Shown piece after piece: positions 52,912 through 62,541 of a stretch of DNA of 64,000 bases; the first letter of the stretch is position 1, and each line of letters starts with the position of its first letter. The notes under the pieces were generated by a model, which was not told where the DNA came from, did no database searches, and saw nothing but the letters and a program-made list of their open reading frames with translations. Origin of the DNA: Winslowiella arboricola (lineage in GTDB: Bacteria; Pseudomonadota; Gammaproteobacteria; Enterobacterales; Enterobacteriaceae); contig NZ_JAODIM010000040.1 in the NCBI RefSeq assembly GCF_025527015.1, forward strand, positions 310,001-374,000. The letters run 5' to 3'. The position numbers and the translations under genes were made by a program.

Positions 52912-54336
52912 TTACATTGCAGGCTGTACCAGCAACTGCCCGGCAGAACCACGATCGGCCATCTCCAGCATCTGGCTGTGATAGACAAACGGGAAATGCT
53001 CAGACGACGACTGGGTAAACATCACCAGCAGTTCCACATCGCCATCCACCCAGACAGTATCTTTCCAGCCGCGATCTTCGCCCATCGGCTGCGCGCCATT
53101 AACGCTCTTGATCAGGAACATCACCCCTTCAATATGGAAGGATTGCGGTGTATCTGCATGGATAATCCAGCGCTCATACGTCCCCTGCTGCGACTGCGTA
53201 TCAATGCGCGTCATATCCCACAGCGCACCATTGATACCCGGCAGCGCGTCGCCAAGGCGGAATTCACGCGTACGGCCCGGCAGGCTATCAAGGATTTGAT
53301 CGGCAACCAGACGCATCGGCAGATTATCGGTCACTAACGGCAGCAGGCCGGTTGGACGCAGGTTCAGCACCAGCGTCGAGGTAAGAATGCTCGACGGCTC
53401 AAACAAACCACGCAGGCGATCCATCACTCCCGCTGCCACCCCGGCGGTAATCGACACCTCTTTACCCTGTGACATATCCACCAGCACTTCGCGCCGCTCG
53501 CCCGGCGCCAGCGACAGCTGTAGCACCGCCACTGGCGCAGGCAGAAAACCCTGATCGCTGGCGATAACATTAAACGGGCGGCCATCACTCATCACCAGCT
53601 GATAACGGCGGGAGTTGGATGCATTCAGCAGGCGTAAACGTACCCAGCCGCGCGACACCTCAACAAAGGGATTTTGCACGCCATTTACCAGCAACGTATC
53701 GCCGACAAAGCCGCCATTGGAAGGTGGTTCATAGCGCGGTGCGCCGAAACTATCCAGCCGTTTATCCTGAATAATCAGCGGGAAATCATCGACGCCGTAG
53801 TGGTTAGGAATCGGCAGATTTTTACTGATCTCATCCTCCACCAGCCACATTCCGGCCAGGCCGTTATAGACATGCGGCGCCATACGGTTCGGGGTGTTGG
53901 CGTGATACCAGCAGGTGGCGGCGGCCTGACGAATCGGCACCACCGGCGACCAGTCAATGCCTGGCGACATCATCCTTGGTGCGCCGCCCATCAGTGCGCC
54001 CGGCACCTGAAGTCCCGCCACCGTCATTGATACCGGTTCATTCAGGCGGTTACTGTAGATCAGTTTGACATCATCGCCGTTCCAGACGCGTACCGTCGGT
54101 CCGAGATAGATGCCATTGATGCCCCACACCGGCACCTTATTGTTAATGTCACCGCTAAATGACCAGTGGCTGCGTTGCAGCGAGAGAAACAGTGGCTGAC
54201 CACGACGTGATTCCAGCAACGGCGGAACCGGCAATGCGGTTCCCTTAGCGGCTGCCGCGCGGGCGCTGAAAGGCACTGCGCCCGCGCACAGGGCGATGCC
54301 CGATGCCTGAATAAATTGACGTCGACTGAAGGACAT
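52912..54336 (-). CDS. ftsP: Cell-division protein FtsP (SufI)
   Basis: FtsP is a periplasmic multicopper-oxidase-fold protein that protects the divisome under stress. The N-terminus is a twin-arginine signal (SRRQFIQASGIALCAGAVPF, arginines 5 and 6), so it is exported folded by Tat. Three cupredoxin domains follow over 474 residues (VWGINGIYLGPTVRVWNGDD, ATCWYHANTPNRMAPHVYNG, FHIEGVMFLIKSVNG). As in E. coli the copper-ligand histidine pairs are incomplete, so it is not an oxidase. It is followed by plsC on the same strand in the sense plsC-ftsP, as in E. coli. Confidence 0.94.
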   Translation of the reverse strand: MSFSRRQFIQASGIALCAGAVPFSARAAAAKGTALPVPPLLESRRGQPLFLSLQRSHWSFSGDINNKVPVWGINGIYLGPTVRVWNGDDVKLIYSNRLNEPVSMTVAGLQVPGALMGGAPRMMSPGIDWSPVVPIRQAAATCWYHANTPNRMAPHVYNGLAGMWLVEDEISKNLPIPNHYGVDDFPLIIQDKRLDSFGAPRYEPPSNGGFVGDTLLVNGVQNPFVEVSRGWVRLRLLNASNSRRYQLVMSDGRPFNVIASDQGFLPAPVAVLQLSLAPGERREVLVDMSQGKEVSITAGVAAGVMDRLRGLFEPSSILTSTLVLNLRPTGLLPLVTDNLPMRLVADQILDSLPGRTREFRLGDALPGINGALWDMTRIDTQSQQGTYERWIIHADTPQSFHIEGVMFLIKSVNGAQPMGEDRGWKDTVWVDGDVELLVMFTQSSSEHFPFVYHSQMLEMADRGSAGQLLVQPAM

Positions 54337-54459
54337 AAAAACTCCGTACCCGTAAGCGCGGCTAAGGAGAACAGGCCGCTTTCCATTTTTTTATGATATG
54401 AGATGTGCTGTGTCGATGGCTGGCGGCACAATACTGCGCTGCCAGCCCTGAATAGCGGC

Positions 54460-55200
54460 TTAAACCTTGTTATTCGCTTCGCGCTCGGCCACTTCGGCGT
54501 CCAGCTGTTCAAGCTTAGCAGTCATTAGCTCGCGGCAGTGGGTTGCCAGCTTACGTACCGACTGATTTTCGAACTGCTTCACATCTACCGGCGGCAACAT
54601 TTCGATAATCACTAAGCCATTTTTCCAGCGATTCAGTTTAATTTTGTCGTGCGTAGTGGATACCACGATTGGAATAATCGGCACACCTGCGGTCATCGCG
54701 GCATGGAAAGCGCCGGTTTTAAACGGCAGTAAGCCGCGGCCACGGCTGCGCGTGCCTTCCGGAAACATCCAGAATGAGATTCTTTTTTTCTCGAACTGTT
54801 TCACCATTTCACCAATGGTGCCAACGGCTTTGGTGCGGTTTTCACGGTCGATCAGCAGGTTACCGGTCAGCCAGTAGAGCTGGCCAAAGAACGGGATCCA
54901 TAACAGGCTTTTCTTGCCGATGGTCACGGTAGTAGGCTGCACCATATTGGCAGCAGTGATCATGTCGTAGTTATTCTGATGATTGGCAATATAGATAGCA
55001 TTGCCATAGTTTTCAGCGCCTTCAGGTTTGCGTAGCTCCACTTTCAGGCCAAAAACCGTCGACAGGCGTCCGAACAGGCGTCCAAACGTCGCAACATGAC
55101 GAGGATTTCGTGGTGAAAACAGGCAGTAAATACAGCCAAACACGCAAACCAGAACCGAATAAATAACGACAAAAATGGCACGTAAAATTAAGAGCATCAC
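54460..55200 (-). CDS. plsC: 1-acyl-sn-glycerol-3-phosphate acyltransferase
   Basis: PlsC makes phosphatidic acid by acylating lysophosphatidic acid at the inner membrane. The 246 residues contain the acyltransferase motifs NHQNNYD (H-x4-D), FPEGTRSRGRG and VPIIPIVVST, and an N-terminal membrane helix (ILRAIFVVIYSVLVCVFGCIY). It lies between parC and ftsP on the same strand, the E. coli order parC-plsC-ftsP. The gap of about 140 bases to parC probably holds its promoter. Confidence 0.95.
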   Translation of the reverse strand: MMLLILRAIFVVIYSVLVCVFGCIYCLFSPRNPRHVATFGRLFGRLSTVFGLKVELRKPEGAENYGNAIYIANHQNNYDMITAANMVQPTTVTIGKKSLLWIPFFGQLYWLTGNLLIDRENRTKAVGTIGEMVKQFEKKRISFWMFPEGTRSRGRGLLPFKTGAFHAAMTAGVPIIPIVVSTTHDKIKLNRWKNGLVIIEMLPPVDVKQFENQSVRKLATHCRELMTAKLEQLDAEVAEREANNKV

Positions 55201-55344
55201 AACCTCGTGGTTACTTCCAAGCTAAGAACCTGGCGGCAGGCTATTTTTACCTTTGGGCGCCAGGCGCTCAGTATACTGTCTTCCGCAGAAAACACACCGG
55301 GCGCAGCAACACTTATCGTGCCGTCAACGCGCCCGGAACTGGCG

Positions 55345-57618
55345 TTACTCTTCGCTATCCGCCACCGTCGGACGCGCAGGCGCATCAACCTCAACCTTGT
55401 CGATACGTTGCAGACCACGCGGCAGCAGCGTACCGCGACGGCCACGCTCCGCGCGGAACTTCTGCAGCTCTTCGGCGCGCAGCGTCAGTTTGCGCTTGCC
55501 AACGTGCAGGGTCACGGCGCTGTTGGCAGGCAGCAACAGCAGCCATACCAGCTTATCTTCACCCGATGCGGCCTGCGCCGCTGGAATGGAGATAATCTTA
55601 TTGCCTTTACCTTTCGACAGCTGGGGTAAATCACCCACCGGGAACAACAACATACGGCCGGCACTGGTGATCGCCAGCAGCAGATCGTTGTCGTCGTGAA
55701 TCGCCATTGGCGTCATCACTTTGGCATTGGCTGGCAGTGTCAGCAGCGTTTTCCCGGCGCGGTTGCGTGAAACCAGATCGCTAAAGGTGCAGACAAAACC
55801 ATAACCGGCGTCAGACGCCATCAGCAGTTTCTGGTCATCGGCCTCCATCAGCACCTGCTCAACCACCGCACCTGGCGGAGGCGTCAGTTTGCCGGTCAGC
55901 GGCTCACCCTGACCACGCGCCGATGGCAGCGTAATCGGATCCAGCGCATAGCTGCGACCGGTGGAGTCAATAAACACCACCGGCTGATTGCTCTTGCCTC
56001 GTGCTGCCGCACGATAGCTGTCGCCCGCTTTATAGCTCAGCCCCGACGGGTCAATATCATGCCCCTTGGCGCTGCGCACCCAGCCGGACTGTGACAAGAC
56101 AATGGTTACCGGCTCTGATGGCACCAGTTCATGTTCACTGATCGCTTTCGCTTCACCACGTTCACACAGTGGCGAGCGGCGGTCATCGCCATAGGCATCG
56201 CTGTCAGCCTGCAGCTCTTTTTTCAGCAGGGTATTCATTTTGCGCTCTGACGCGAGAATCGCCTGTAACTGATCGCGCTCTTTCGCCAGCTCATCCTGCT
56301 CACCGCGAATCTTCATCTCTTCCAGTTTGGCAAGATGACGCAGTTTTAATTCCAGAATCGCTTCGGCCTGGGTTTCGCTGATCTCGAAGCGCGACATCAG
56401 TACCTGCTTCGGCTCATCCTCGGTACGAATGATATGGATCACTTCATCGATATTGAGGAACGCCACCAGCAAACCTTCGAGGATATGCAGGCGTTTCAGC
56501 ACTTTTTCCAGACGGTAATTCAGACGGCGACGCACCGTATCGCGACGGAACACCAGCCACTCGCTCAGGATCTCCAGCAGGTTTTTCACCGCCGGGCGAT
56601 TATCGAGGCCGATCATATTCAGGTTAATGCGGTAGCTTTTTTCCAGGTCGGTGGTGGCAAACAGGTGGTTCATCACCTGCTCCATATCCACCCGGTTGGA
56701 GCGCGGCACAATCACCAGACGCGTCGGGTTTTCGTGATTTGATTCGTCACGCAGATCCTCGACCATCGGCAATTTCTTATTGCGCATCTGCGCGGCGATC
56801 TGCTCCAGCACGCGCGCGCCGGAAACCTGATGCGGTAACGCGGTGATCACCACGTCGCCATCTTCGCGCTTCCACACCGCACGCATACGCACCGAGCCGC
56901 GACCATTTTCATAGATCTTACGGATCTCATTACGTGGCGTAATAATTTCCGCTTCGGTCGGATAGTCCGGGCCCTGCACAATATCCAGCAGTTCATCCAG
57001 CGTGGTTTTCGGGCTGTCGATCAGCGTAATCGCCGCTTTCGCCACTTCCCGCAGGTTGTGTGGCGGAATATCGGTCGCCATCCCCACCGCAATACCAGTG
57101 GTGCCGTTCAGCAGGATATTCGGCAGGCGCGCAGGCAGCATTTTCGGCTCCTGCATGGTGCCGTCAAAGTTCGGCACATAATCCACCGTGCCCTGCCCCA
57201 GTTCACCGAGCAGCACTTCCGCATATTTCGACAGGCGCGATTCGGTATAACGCATCGCTGCAAAGGATTTCGGATCATCCGGCGCACCCCAGTTCCCCTG
57301 GCCATCGACCAGCGGATAGCGATAGGAGAATGGCTGCGCCATTAATACCATCGCCTCGTAACAGGCGCTGTCGCCATGAGGATGGTATTTACCCAGCACG
57401 TCACCGACAGTACGCGCGGATTTTTTAAATTTGGCGCTGTTGTTCAGCCCCAGCTCCGACATGGCATAGACAATGCGGCGCTGAACCGGCTTCAGGCCAT
57501 CGCCAATATAAGGAAGCGCCCTGTCCATGATGACGTACATGGAGTAGTTGAGGTACGCATTCTCTGTAAAGGTATGCAGGGCAAGACGCTCTGCACCATC
57601 CTGCGTCAGGTCACTCAT
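55345..57618 (-). CDS. parC: DNA topoisomerase IV subunit A
   Basis: ParC cuts and rejoins DNA to separate replicated chromosomes, with ParE supplying ATP hydrolysis. The start is the ATG at 57618 ([12 protein letters not shown]); GAGGA lies 10 bases upstream, whereas the ATG at 57627 lies almost on that site. The 757 residues match E. coli ParC, with four extra residues near the N-terminus. The quinolone region reads [11 protein letters not shown], so the Ser80 and Glu84 equivalents are wild type. The catalytic tyrosine is in [11 protein letters not shown]. The C-terminal pinwheel domain is complete ([13 protein letters not shown]). Confidence 0.96.
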   Translation of the reverse strand: MSDLTQDGAERLALHTFTENAYLNYSMYVIMDRALPYIGDGLKPVQRRIVYAMSELGLNNSAKFKKSARTVGDVLGKYHPHGDSACYEAMVLMAQPFSYRYPLVDGQGNWGAPDDPKSFAAMRYTESRLSKYAEVLLGELGQGTVDYVPNFDGTMQEPKMLPARLPNILLNGTTGIAVGMATDIPPHNLREVAKAAITLIDSPKTTLDELLDIVQGPDYPTEAEIITPRNEIRKIYENGRGSVRMRAVWKREDGDVVITALPHQVSGARVLEQIAAQMRNKKLPMVEDLRDESNHENPTRLVIVPRSNRVDMEQVMNHLFATTDLEKSYRINLNMIGLDNRPAVKNLLEILSEWLVFRRDTVRRRLNYRLEKVLKRLHILEGLLVAFLNIDEVIHIIRTEDEPKQVLMSRFEISETQAEAILELKLRHLAKLEEMKIRGEQDELAKERDQLQAILASERKMNTLLKKELQADSDAYGDDRRSPLCERGEAKAISEHELVPSEPVTIVLSQSGWVRSAKGHDIDPSGLSYKAGDSYRAAARGKSNQPVVFIDSTGRSYALDPITLPSARGQGEPLTGKLTPPPGAVVEQVLMEADDQKLLMASDAGYGFVCTFSDLVSRNRAGKTLLTLPANAKVMTPMAIHDDNDLLLAITSAGRMLLFPVGDLPQLSKGKGNKIISIPAAQAASGEDKLVWLLLLPANSAVTLHVGKRKLTLRAEELQKFRAERGRRGTLLPRGLQRIDKVEVDAPARPTVADSEE

Positions 57619-57827
57619 TATTCTCATTTCCTCACATCGCAGCGCGATGGCTGCTCACTTCGACACGCCACACAGCGGTAAGTTTGGCGAGGATAGTACC
57701 TTATCTGGTGATGTTCTGTCACAGGGAACCGCGAGCCCGCGCCGCTAAAACCGCCGGTAGTTAACGGAATAGTTTAAAGCGGATTATTTTCCAGCAATGA
57801 TTAAAATAATATTTAATATGCGAACGG

Positions 57828-57862
57828 GGTCACACTTATTTATTTAGCGACAGAGTGTGACC
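57828..57862. promoter_or_regulatory. Inverted repeat, possible operator of the PTS operon
   Basis: GGTCACACT (57828-57836) and AGTGTGACC (57854-57862) are perfect 9-base inverted repeats with a 17-base spacer. They lie about 215 bases before the PRD regulator gene. Two half-sites this far apart could bind a dimeric activator, or the hairpin could end an unseen transcript. The function is unproven. Confidence 0.45.
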
Positions 57863-57871
57863 GCCATCTCA
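57856..57871 (+). promoter_or_regulatory. Possible CRP site before the PTS operon
   Basis: TGTGA-CCGCCA-TCTCA differs from the CRP core TGTGA-N6-TCACA by one base and overlaps the right arm of the inverted repeat. CRP control is common for PTS sugar operons. The distance to the first start codon (about 205 bases) requires a promoter well upstream of the gene. Confidence 0.4.
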
Positions 57872-58075
57872 ATTAATTAACCGCCAGGCAGATGTTTTAA
57901 TTTTGTCCCATCCGGCGGACAGGTTTTAGTATTGTCGCTTTGGCTGGCGACGACTAGATTAATCATCACAGTCAGTTAAACATCCATTCACCACCCGGAA
58001 ACAACTAAGGAAGCCTGTAAACAACACTCATCAAAAATAAGCATCAGAAAATCTGACGCACATAAGAAGGGTAAT

Positions 58076-59644
58076 ATGATGCAGCCTCTTACCTCACGAC
58101 AAAACCGACTATTGAAATACTTGCTGCAACATCAGGAGCATGTAACGGTTAAAAACATTGCACATTATCTGGATGTCTCAGAAAAAACCGTTCATCGCGA
58201 TATGCAGTTTGTTGAGGCCATGCTTGCCGCGTGGAATATTTACCCTGACAAAAAGGTCGGCGCCGGCATTATGTTAATCGCCGCCGATAATCAGCGTTTA
58301 ATTCTGCTGGAGCAGCAGATTGTGGTGGATGACGGCGAAAGCGATGCGCTGGCCAACAATGCGCGCCGGGTGAAGATTGCTTCGCAGCTGCTGAGCGATA
58401 CGCCACGCGAAACCTCAATCAGTAAACTCTCTGAACGCTATTTCATCAGCAGCGCATCGATTGTGAACGATCTGAAGGTGATTGAAAGCTGGATGCAACC
58501 GCTCGGACTGACGCTGGTGCGCAGCCAGAGCGGCACCCATATTGAAGGCAGCGAAAGCAGCGTGCGTCAGGCGATGGTGTCATTAATCAATCAGGTGATG
58601 AGCCATAAAGAGCCGGGGATGGTAAATCATTCGCGCCTCGATCCTGGCAGCTATCATGCCCTGACCCGTTATTTTGGCGTGGCGGATGTCGATTTTGTCC
58701 AGCAACTGTTGCAGGAGATGGAACAACAGCTGGCGTGGCAGCTGGGTGAACCTTACTACGTCAATATCTTTACCCATATCTTAATTATGATGCACCGTAT
58801 GGCAGCGGGAAATTCGTTAACCCTTGGCGATGAGACCATTTATCAGCAGGTGGATAATCATATTTTCGCCATCGCCGGTAATATGGTGCAGCAAATCGAA
58901 CAGCGCGTGGCGAATTCGCTGCCGGCCGATGAAGTGTGGTTTATTTACCAGTATATTATCTCCTCCGGCATTGTGCTGGAAGAGCATACCGATAACCCGC
59001 CAGCGCATTATAAATATGCCAATGGTGAATCACGACGTTTAACACTGTCATTAATTGATCTGTTCTCTGATCTGATTAATATCGATCTGCGCAGTGATAA
59101 ATTACTGTATGACGGCCTGCTAATTCATGTTAAACCGCTGCTGAACCGGCTTAAATATCATATCCGCATTCGCAATCCGTTATTAGACGACATTAAAAAT
59201 GAACTGCGGGATATTTATCAGATTACTCAACAGGCGATTAGCCAGCTGTGTCAGCGCTTTCAGTTACAGGAAATAGCCGAAGATGAGACCGGCTATCTGA
59301 GCATTCATTTTCAGGCCGCGCTGGAAAGACAAATTGCCCATAAACGCATTCTGCTGGTCTGTTCCAGCGGCGTGGGCACCTCGCACCTGTTGAAAAGCCG
59401 GATTTTACGCGCCTTTCCCGACTGGATCATCGTCGGTGTGGTCTCCGCCAGCAATATGGCCAGCTTTTGCCAGCATGAAGATATTGAGCTGGTGATCTCC
59501 ACCATTCATCTGCAGACAACAGAGATTCCGGTGGTCTATGTTTCGGCATTTTTTAATGACGACGATATTAAACGGGTAACTGAGAGCGTGATTGCCAGCA
59601 AATTGCATCAGGCGGTGAACGCGCTCCCGGCAACTGAGCATTAA
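58076..59644 (+). CDS. PRD-containing PTS-regulated transcriptional activator (MtlR/LicR-like)
   Basis: The 522-residue protein has an N-terminal helix-turn-helix (VTVKNIAHYLDVSEKTVHRDM), a second Mga-like helix-turn-helix (ISKLSERYFISSASIVNDLKV), two PRD domains (about 180-390) with histidines that PTS proteins phosphorylate, and a C-terminal EIIB-like domain (RILLVCSSGVGTSHLLKSRI) with its phospho-cysteine. It lacks the EIIA-like tail of full MtlR proteins. It should sense transport by the PTS encoded downstream and activate the operon. ATGs at 58076 and 58079 are both possible; the AGAAGG spacing favours the second. The next gene begins about 20 bases after its stop. Confidence 0.9.
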   Translation: MMQPLTSRQNRLLKYLLQHQEHVTVKNIAHYLDVSEKTVHRDMQFVEAMLAAWNIYPDKKVGAGIMLIAADNQRLILLEQQIVVDDGESDALANNARRVKIASQLLSDTPRETSISKLSERYFISSASIVNDLKVIESWMQPLGLTLVRSQSGTHIEGSESSVRQAMVSLINQVMSHKEPGMVNHSRLDPGSYHALTRYFGVADVDFVQQLLQEMEQQLAWQLGEPYYVNIFTHILIMMHRMAAGNSLTLGDETIYQQVDNHIFAIAGNMVQQIEQRVANSLPADEVWFIYQYIISSGIVLEEHTDNPPAHYKYANGESRRLTLSLIDLFSDLINIDLRSDKLLYDGLLIHVKPLLNRLKYHIRIRNPLLDDIKNELRDIYQITQQAISQLCQRFQLQEIAEDETGYLSIHFQAALERQIAHKRILLVCSSGVGTSHLLKSRILRAFPDWIIVGVVSASNMASFCQHEDIELVISTIHLQTTEIPVVYVSAFFNDDDIKRVTESVIASKLHQAVNALPATEH

Positions 59645-59665
59645 TTTTCTGATGAGGTGAAGGAA

Positions 59666-60136
59666 ATGGATATTAATAAAATTCTTAATGCAAATCGGGT
59701 CACGTTAACCATGAACGCCACCACCAAGGATGAGGTGATTCAGGAACTGACCGAGTTGCTGTATCAGGATGGCGCGCTCAGCTGCAAAGAGGAATTTATT
59801 CGTGATGTTTATCTGCGTGAAGCCGAAGGCTCAACCGGTTTTGAAAACCATATTGCCATTCCGCATGGCAAATCATCGGCGGTAAAACAGACCACGCTGG
59901 CGATTGGCCGCACACGCCAGGATATCGCCTGGGAGACGCTGGATGGCAGCAAGGTGCGCTGCATTATTCTGTTTGCCGTGCGTCTGGAAGATCAGAACAC
60001 CACCCATATTCGCCTGCTGTCTCAGGTTGCCAGCGCGCTGGCCGACGATGAGGTGATTGCTCAGCTGTTACAGGAGACCGACCCGGAAAGGATTATTCAA
60101 CTGTTCAGTCAGTATGCGGAAACCGACCTCTGCTAA
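59666..60136 (+). CDS. PTS EIIA component, fructose/mannitol family
   Basis: The phosphocarrier takes phosphate from HPr and passes it to the EIIB encoded next. The 156 residues carry the family motif with the phosphorylated histidine in ENHIAIPHGKSSAVKQTTLAI and the later LEDQNTTHIRLLSQVASAL. The ATG at 59666 (MDINKILN) is preferred; a GTG at 59657 precedes it, but GAGGTGAAGGA fits the ATG. It is a free-standing IIA in a IIA-IIB-IIC order, in the same operon as the regulator. Confidence 0.92.
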   Translation: MDINKILNANRVTLTMNATTKDEVIQELTELLYQDGALSCKEEFIRDVYLREAEGSTGFENHIAIPHGKSSAVKQTTLAIGRTRQDIAWETLDGSKVRCIILFAVRLEDQNTTHIRLLSQVASALADDEVIAQLLQETDPERIIQLFSQYAETDLC

Positions 60137-60159
60137 CCCTTAATAAGACGAGGCATAAC

Positions 60160-60474
60160 ATGAAAATAGTTTGTGTAGCCGCCTGCACCGCGGGCATCGC
60201 GCATACCTATATTGCGCGCGAAAAACTGCTTAAAGGCGCCAGAGCGTTAAACCATGATATTCGCGTGGAAACTCAGGGCACTATTGGCACCGAAAATGAA
60301 TTAACCGCCAGTGAAATCGCCGCTGCTGACGTGGTGATTTTAGCCATCGATATCAAGATAAAAGGTGAAGAGCGCTTTAAAGGCAAACCTGTGGTACGGG
60401 TGAAAACGGATATTGTGATTAAGTCCCCGGTTAAGTTTCTGGAAAAAGTGGCGGGCTCGTTAGAACGCGCCTGA
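60160..60474 (+). CDS. PTS EIIB component, fructose family
   Basis: This 104-residue EIIB has the phosphorylated cysteine in CVAACTAGIAHTYIAREKL, where most fructose EIIBs read ACPTGIAHT; the proline is replaced by threonine and the following threonine by alanine. IRVETQGTIGTENELT and ADVVILAIDIKIKGEERF complete the domain. It receives phosphate from the EIIA and gives it to the sugar bound in EIIC. An ACGAGG lies about 10 bases upstream. Confidence 0.92.
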   Translation: MKIVCVAACTAGIAHTYIAREKLLKGARALNHDIRVETQGTIGTENELTASEIAAADVVILAIDIKIKGEERFKGKPVVRVKTDIVIKSPVKFLEKVAGSLERA

Positions 60475-60499
60475 ATATCAACTTTTCGGAAGAGACATT

Positions 60500-61591
60500 A
60501 TGAACGATAACAAAAACAGCGTCGGTCAGCAGATTAAGGGGCATCTGCTTACCGGTATTTCGTGGATGATCCCGCTGATTGTCGCCGCCGGTATCTGTAT
60601 CGCCCTCGGCCAGGTGATTGGCGGCACTCAGGTCGCAGAAAAAACCGGCAGCATCGCCTGGATGCTGAATCAGATCGGTGGCTGGGGCATGGGACTGATT
60701 GTGCCGTTGATCAGCGCCGCGATTGCCTATTCGATTGCCGATCGCCCCGGTTTTGCTCCTGGCCTGATTGTCGGCTTTATCTGCGGCCAGATTCAGACCG
60801 GTTTTATCGGCGGCATTCTTGGTGGTTTTCTCGTCGGTTACACCGTGCTGCTGCTGCGGCGCAGCATTAAATTACCGCAATCAATGCAGGGACTGATGCC
60901 GGTGATGATCCTGCCGGTACTGAGCACGGTTATCGCCGGGCTGCTGATGATGACCTTTATCGGCCAGCCGATTATCTGGCTGCAGAAGGCGCTGATCGCG
61001 CTGCTGGAATCGATGCAGGGGGGCTCGAAGTTTCTGCTGGGGGCGATCCTCGGCGCAATGGCCACTTTCGACTTCGGCGGACCGGTCAATAAAACTATGT
61101 CGCTGTTTGCCGATGGCATGCTGGTTGATGGCATCTACGGCCCGGAAGCGGTGAAGTTTGTCGGTTCGATGATCCCGCCGTTTGGTATCACCCTGTCGTT
61201 TCTGCTGACACGCCACAAATACACCCGGGCGGAAAAAGAGGCGCTGAAGGCAGCCTTTCCGATGGGCATCTGCATGATTACCGAAGGGGTGATCCCCATC
61301 GCCGCCCGCGATCTGCTGCGGGTGGTGGCCAGCTGCGTCGTCGCCTCTGCCATCGCCGGTGGCCTGATTATGGTGTGGGGCGTGGAAGCGCCGGTGCCGC
61401 ATGGCGGTATGTTTGTGGTGCCGCTGTTTACCAAACCGCTGATGTTCTGTCTGGCGCTCGGTATCGGTACGGCCATCTGCGGCGTGATGCTGTCGCTGAT
61501 TAAGAAACCGGTCACCGAGGCTGACGAAGAGTTCGATGACGTCGAAGACCATAACGTACGTGACGAAGACATTAAATTCACTCTCGAATAA
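60500..61591 (+). CDS. PTS EIIC permease component, fructose family
   Basis: The 363-residue membrane permease has about ten hydrophobic segments. Family phrases are HLLTGISWMIPLIVAAGICIALG, DRPGFAPGLIVGFICGQIQTGFIGGILGG, AMATFDFGGPVNKTM and FPMGICMITEGVIPIAARD. The glutamate in the ITEGVIPIAA segment is expected to hold the sugar. It resembles FrwC/FruA-type IIC more than mannitol permeases. The sugar is unknown. The aldolase gene begins 11 bases after the stop. Confidence 0.92.
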   Translation: MNDNKNSVGQQIKGHLLTGISWMIPLIVAAGICIALGQVIGGTQVAEKTGSIAWMLNQIGGWGMGLIVPLISAAIAYSIADRPGFAPGLIVGFICGQIQTGFIGGILGGFLVGYTVLLLRRSIKLPQSMQGLMPVMILPVLSTVIAGLLMMTFIGQPIIWLQKALIALLESMQGGSKFLLGAILGAMATFDFGGPVNKTMSLFADGMLVDGIYGPEAVKFVGSMIPPFGITLSFLLTRHKYTRAEKEALKAAFPMGICMITEGVIPIAARDLLRVVASCVVASAIAGGLIMVWGVEAPVPHGGMFVVPLFTKPLMFCLALGIGTAICGVMLSLIKKPVTEADEEFDDVEDHNVRDEDIKFTLE

Positions 61592-61602
61592 CAGGAGCAG
61601 CT

Positions 61603-62454
61603 ATGTACGCCTCAATGAAAGCCGTGATTGATGACGCCTGGCAGCGCCAGTACGCGGTATTAGCCATCAACTGTTTTAACCTGGAGACTGCGCGCGCGGC
61701 CATCGCCGCCGCAGAACAGCAGCAGGCGCCGCTGATTCTGAATGTTTATCAGGGCCATAGCCGGCACTTTCCGCCGCATATCGCCATGCCGCTGGTGCAG
61801 GCGCTGGCGCAGCAGGCCTCGGTGCCGGTGGCGCTCAGTCTCGACCATGGCAAAGCGTTTGACCTGATTGGTCAGTCGTTCCGCGCGGGCTTTACCGGCC
61901 TGATGATCGATGCCTCCAGCCATCCGCTGGCGGAAAATATTCGCCAGACGCGTCAGGTGGTGCAGATGGCCGCCACCGCCGATGTCTGTGTCGAAGGCGA
62001 GCTTGGGCATATCGCCGATGCGCCGATGTATGACCTCGACGATGCGGCGGTAAAAATGACCCAGGTCGAGGACGTTATACCGTTTATCAGCCAGACCGGC
62101 ATCGATCTGCTGGCAGTCTCGGTTGGCACCGCGCATGGCCTCTATCCGGCGAACGTCACGCCGCAAATTAACTTTGAGCGTCTGGCGGCGCTGCATCGCG
62201 AATCACCGGTACCGCTGGCGCTGCATGGCGGCAGCGGCACCAAAGCCGACGATATCCGCCGCGTCAGCCAGCATGGCGTAGCGAAAATCAACGTTGGCGC
62301 GGCGGTGTTTGAGGCCGGAAAAAATGCGCTGCAAACCGCCCTGCACCAGCAGCCCACTGCCGAACTGGCCGATCTGCTGGCGCAGATGGAGTCCGCCTGT
62401 CAGCAGGTGGTGTATCAGTACCTCAGCTGGTCAGGCGCCGCCAACAAAGCCTGA
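61603..62454 (+). CDS. Class II ketose-bisphosphate aldolase, operon copy 1
   Basis: The 283-residue zinc aldolase of the FbaA/GatY/KbaY family shows NCFNLETARAAIAAAEQQQAP, LSLDHGKAFD with the catalytic aspartate and zinc histidine, VCVEGELGHIAD, VGTAHGLYP and ALHGGSGT with further zinc histidines, and VAKINVGAAVF. It should split a 1,6-bisphosphate formed from the sugar imported by the PTS. The SLDHG form (usually HLDHG) and the shorter 'ELGHIADAPMYD' loop set it apart from copy 2. AGGAGC lies 6 bases upstream of the ATG. Confidence 0.9.
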   Translation: MYASMKAVIDDAWQRQYAVLAINCFNLETARAAIAAAEQQQAPLILNVYQGHSRHFPPHIAMPLVQALAQQASVPVALSLDHGKAFDLIGQSFRAGFTGLMIDASSHPLAENIRQTRQVVQMAATADVCVEGELGHIADAPMYDLDDAAVKMTQVEDVIPFISQTGIDLLAVSVGTAHGLYPANVTPQINFERLAALHRESPVPLALHGGSGTKADDIRRVSQHGVAKINVGAAVFEAGKNALQTALHQQPTAELADLLAQMESACQQVVYQYLSWSGAANKA

Positions 62455-62541
62455 TCTGACCCTTTTACCGTAATGCCCGTCAGTGCCTGTGCACTGATGC
62501 GGGAACACTTATGCCAAAATTAACCCTGATGGAGAATTAAC

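Larger units (their letters stand above)
57619..58075. other. Divergent region between parC and the PTS operon
   Basis: The 457 bases hold the parC promoter on the left and the PTS operon promoter on the right. The middle (57780-57900) is AT-rich and carries the inverted repeat and CRP-like site listed separately. I see no gene. Confidence 0.55.

Noticed and set aside
60881-61552. 223-residue minus-strand frame
   Set aside because: It is a shadow of the EIIC permease gene, with a low-complexity His/Gln/Arg composition.
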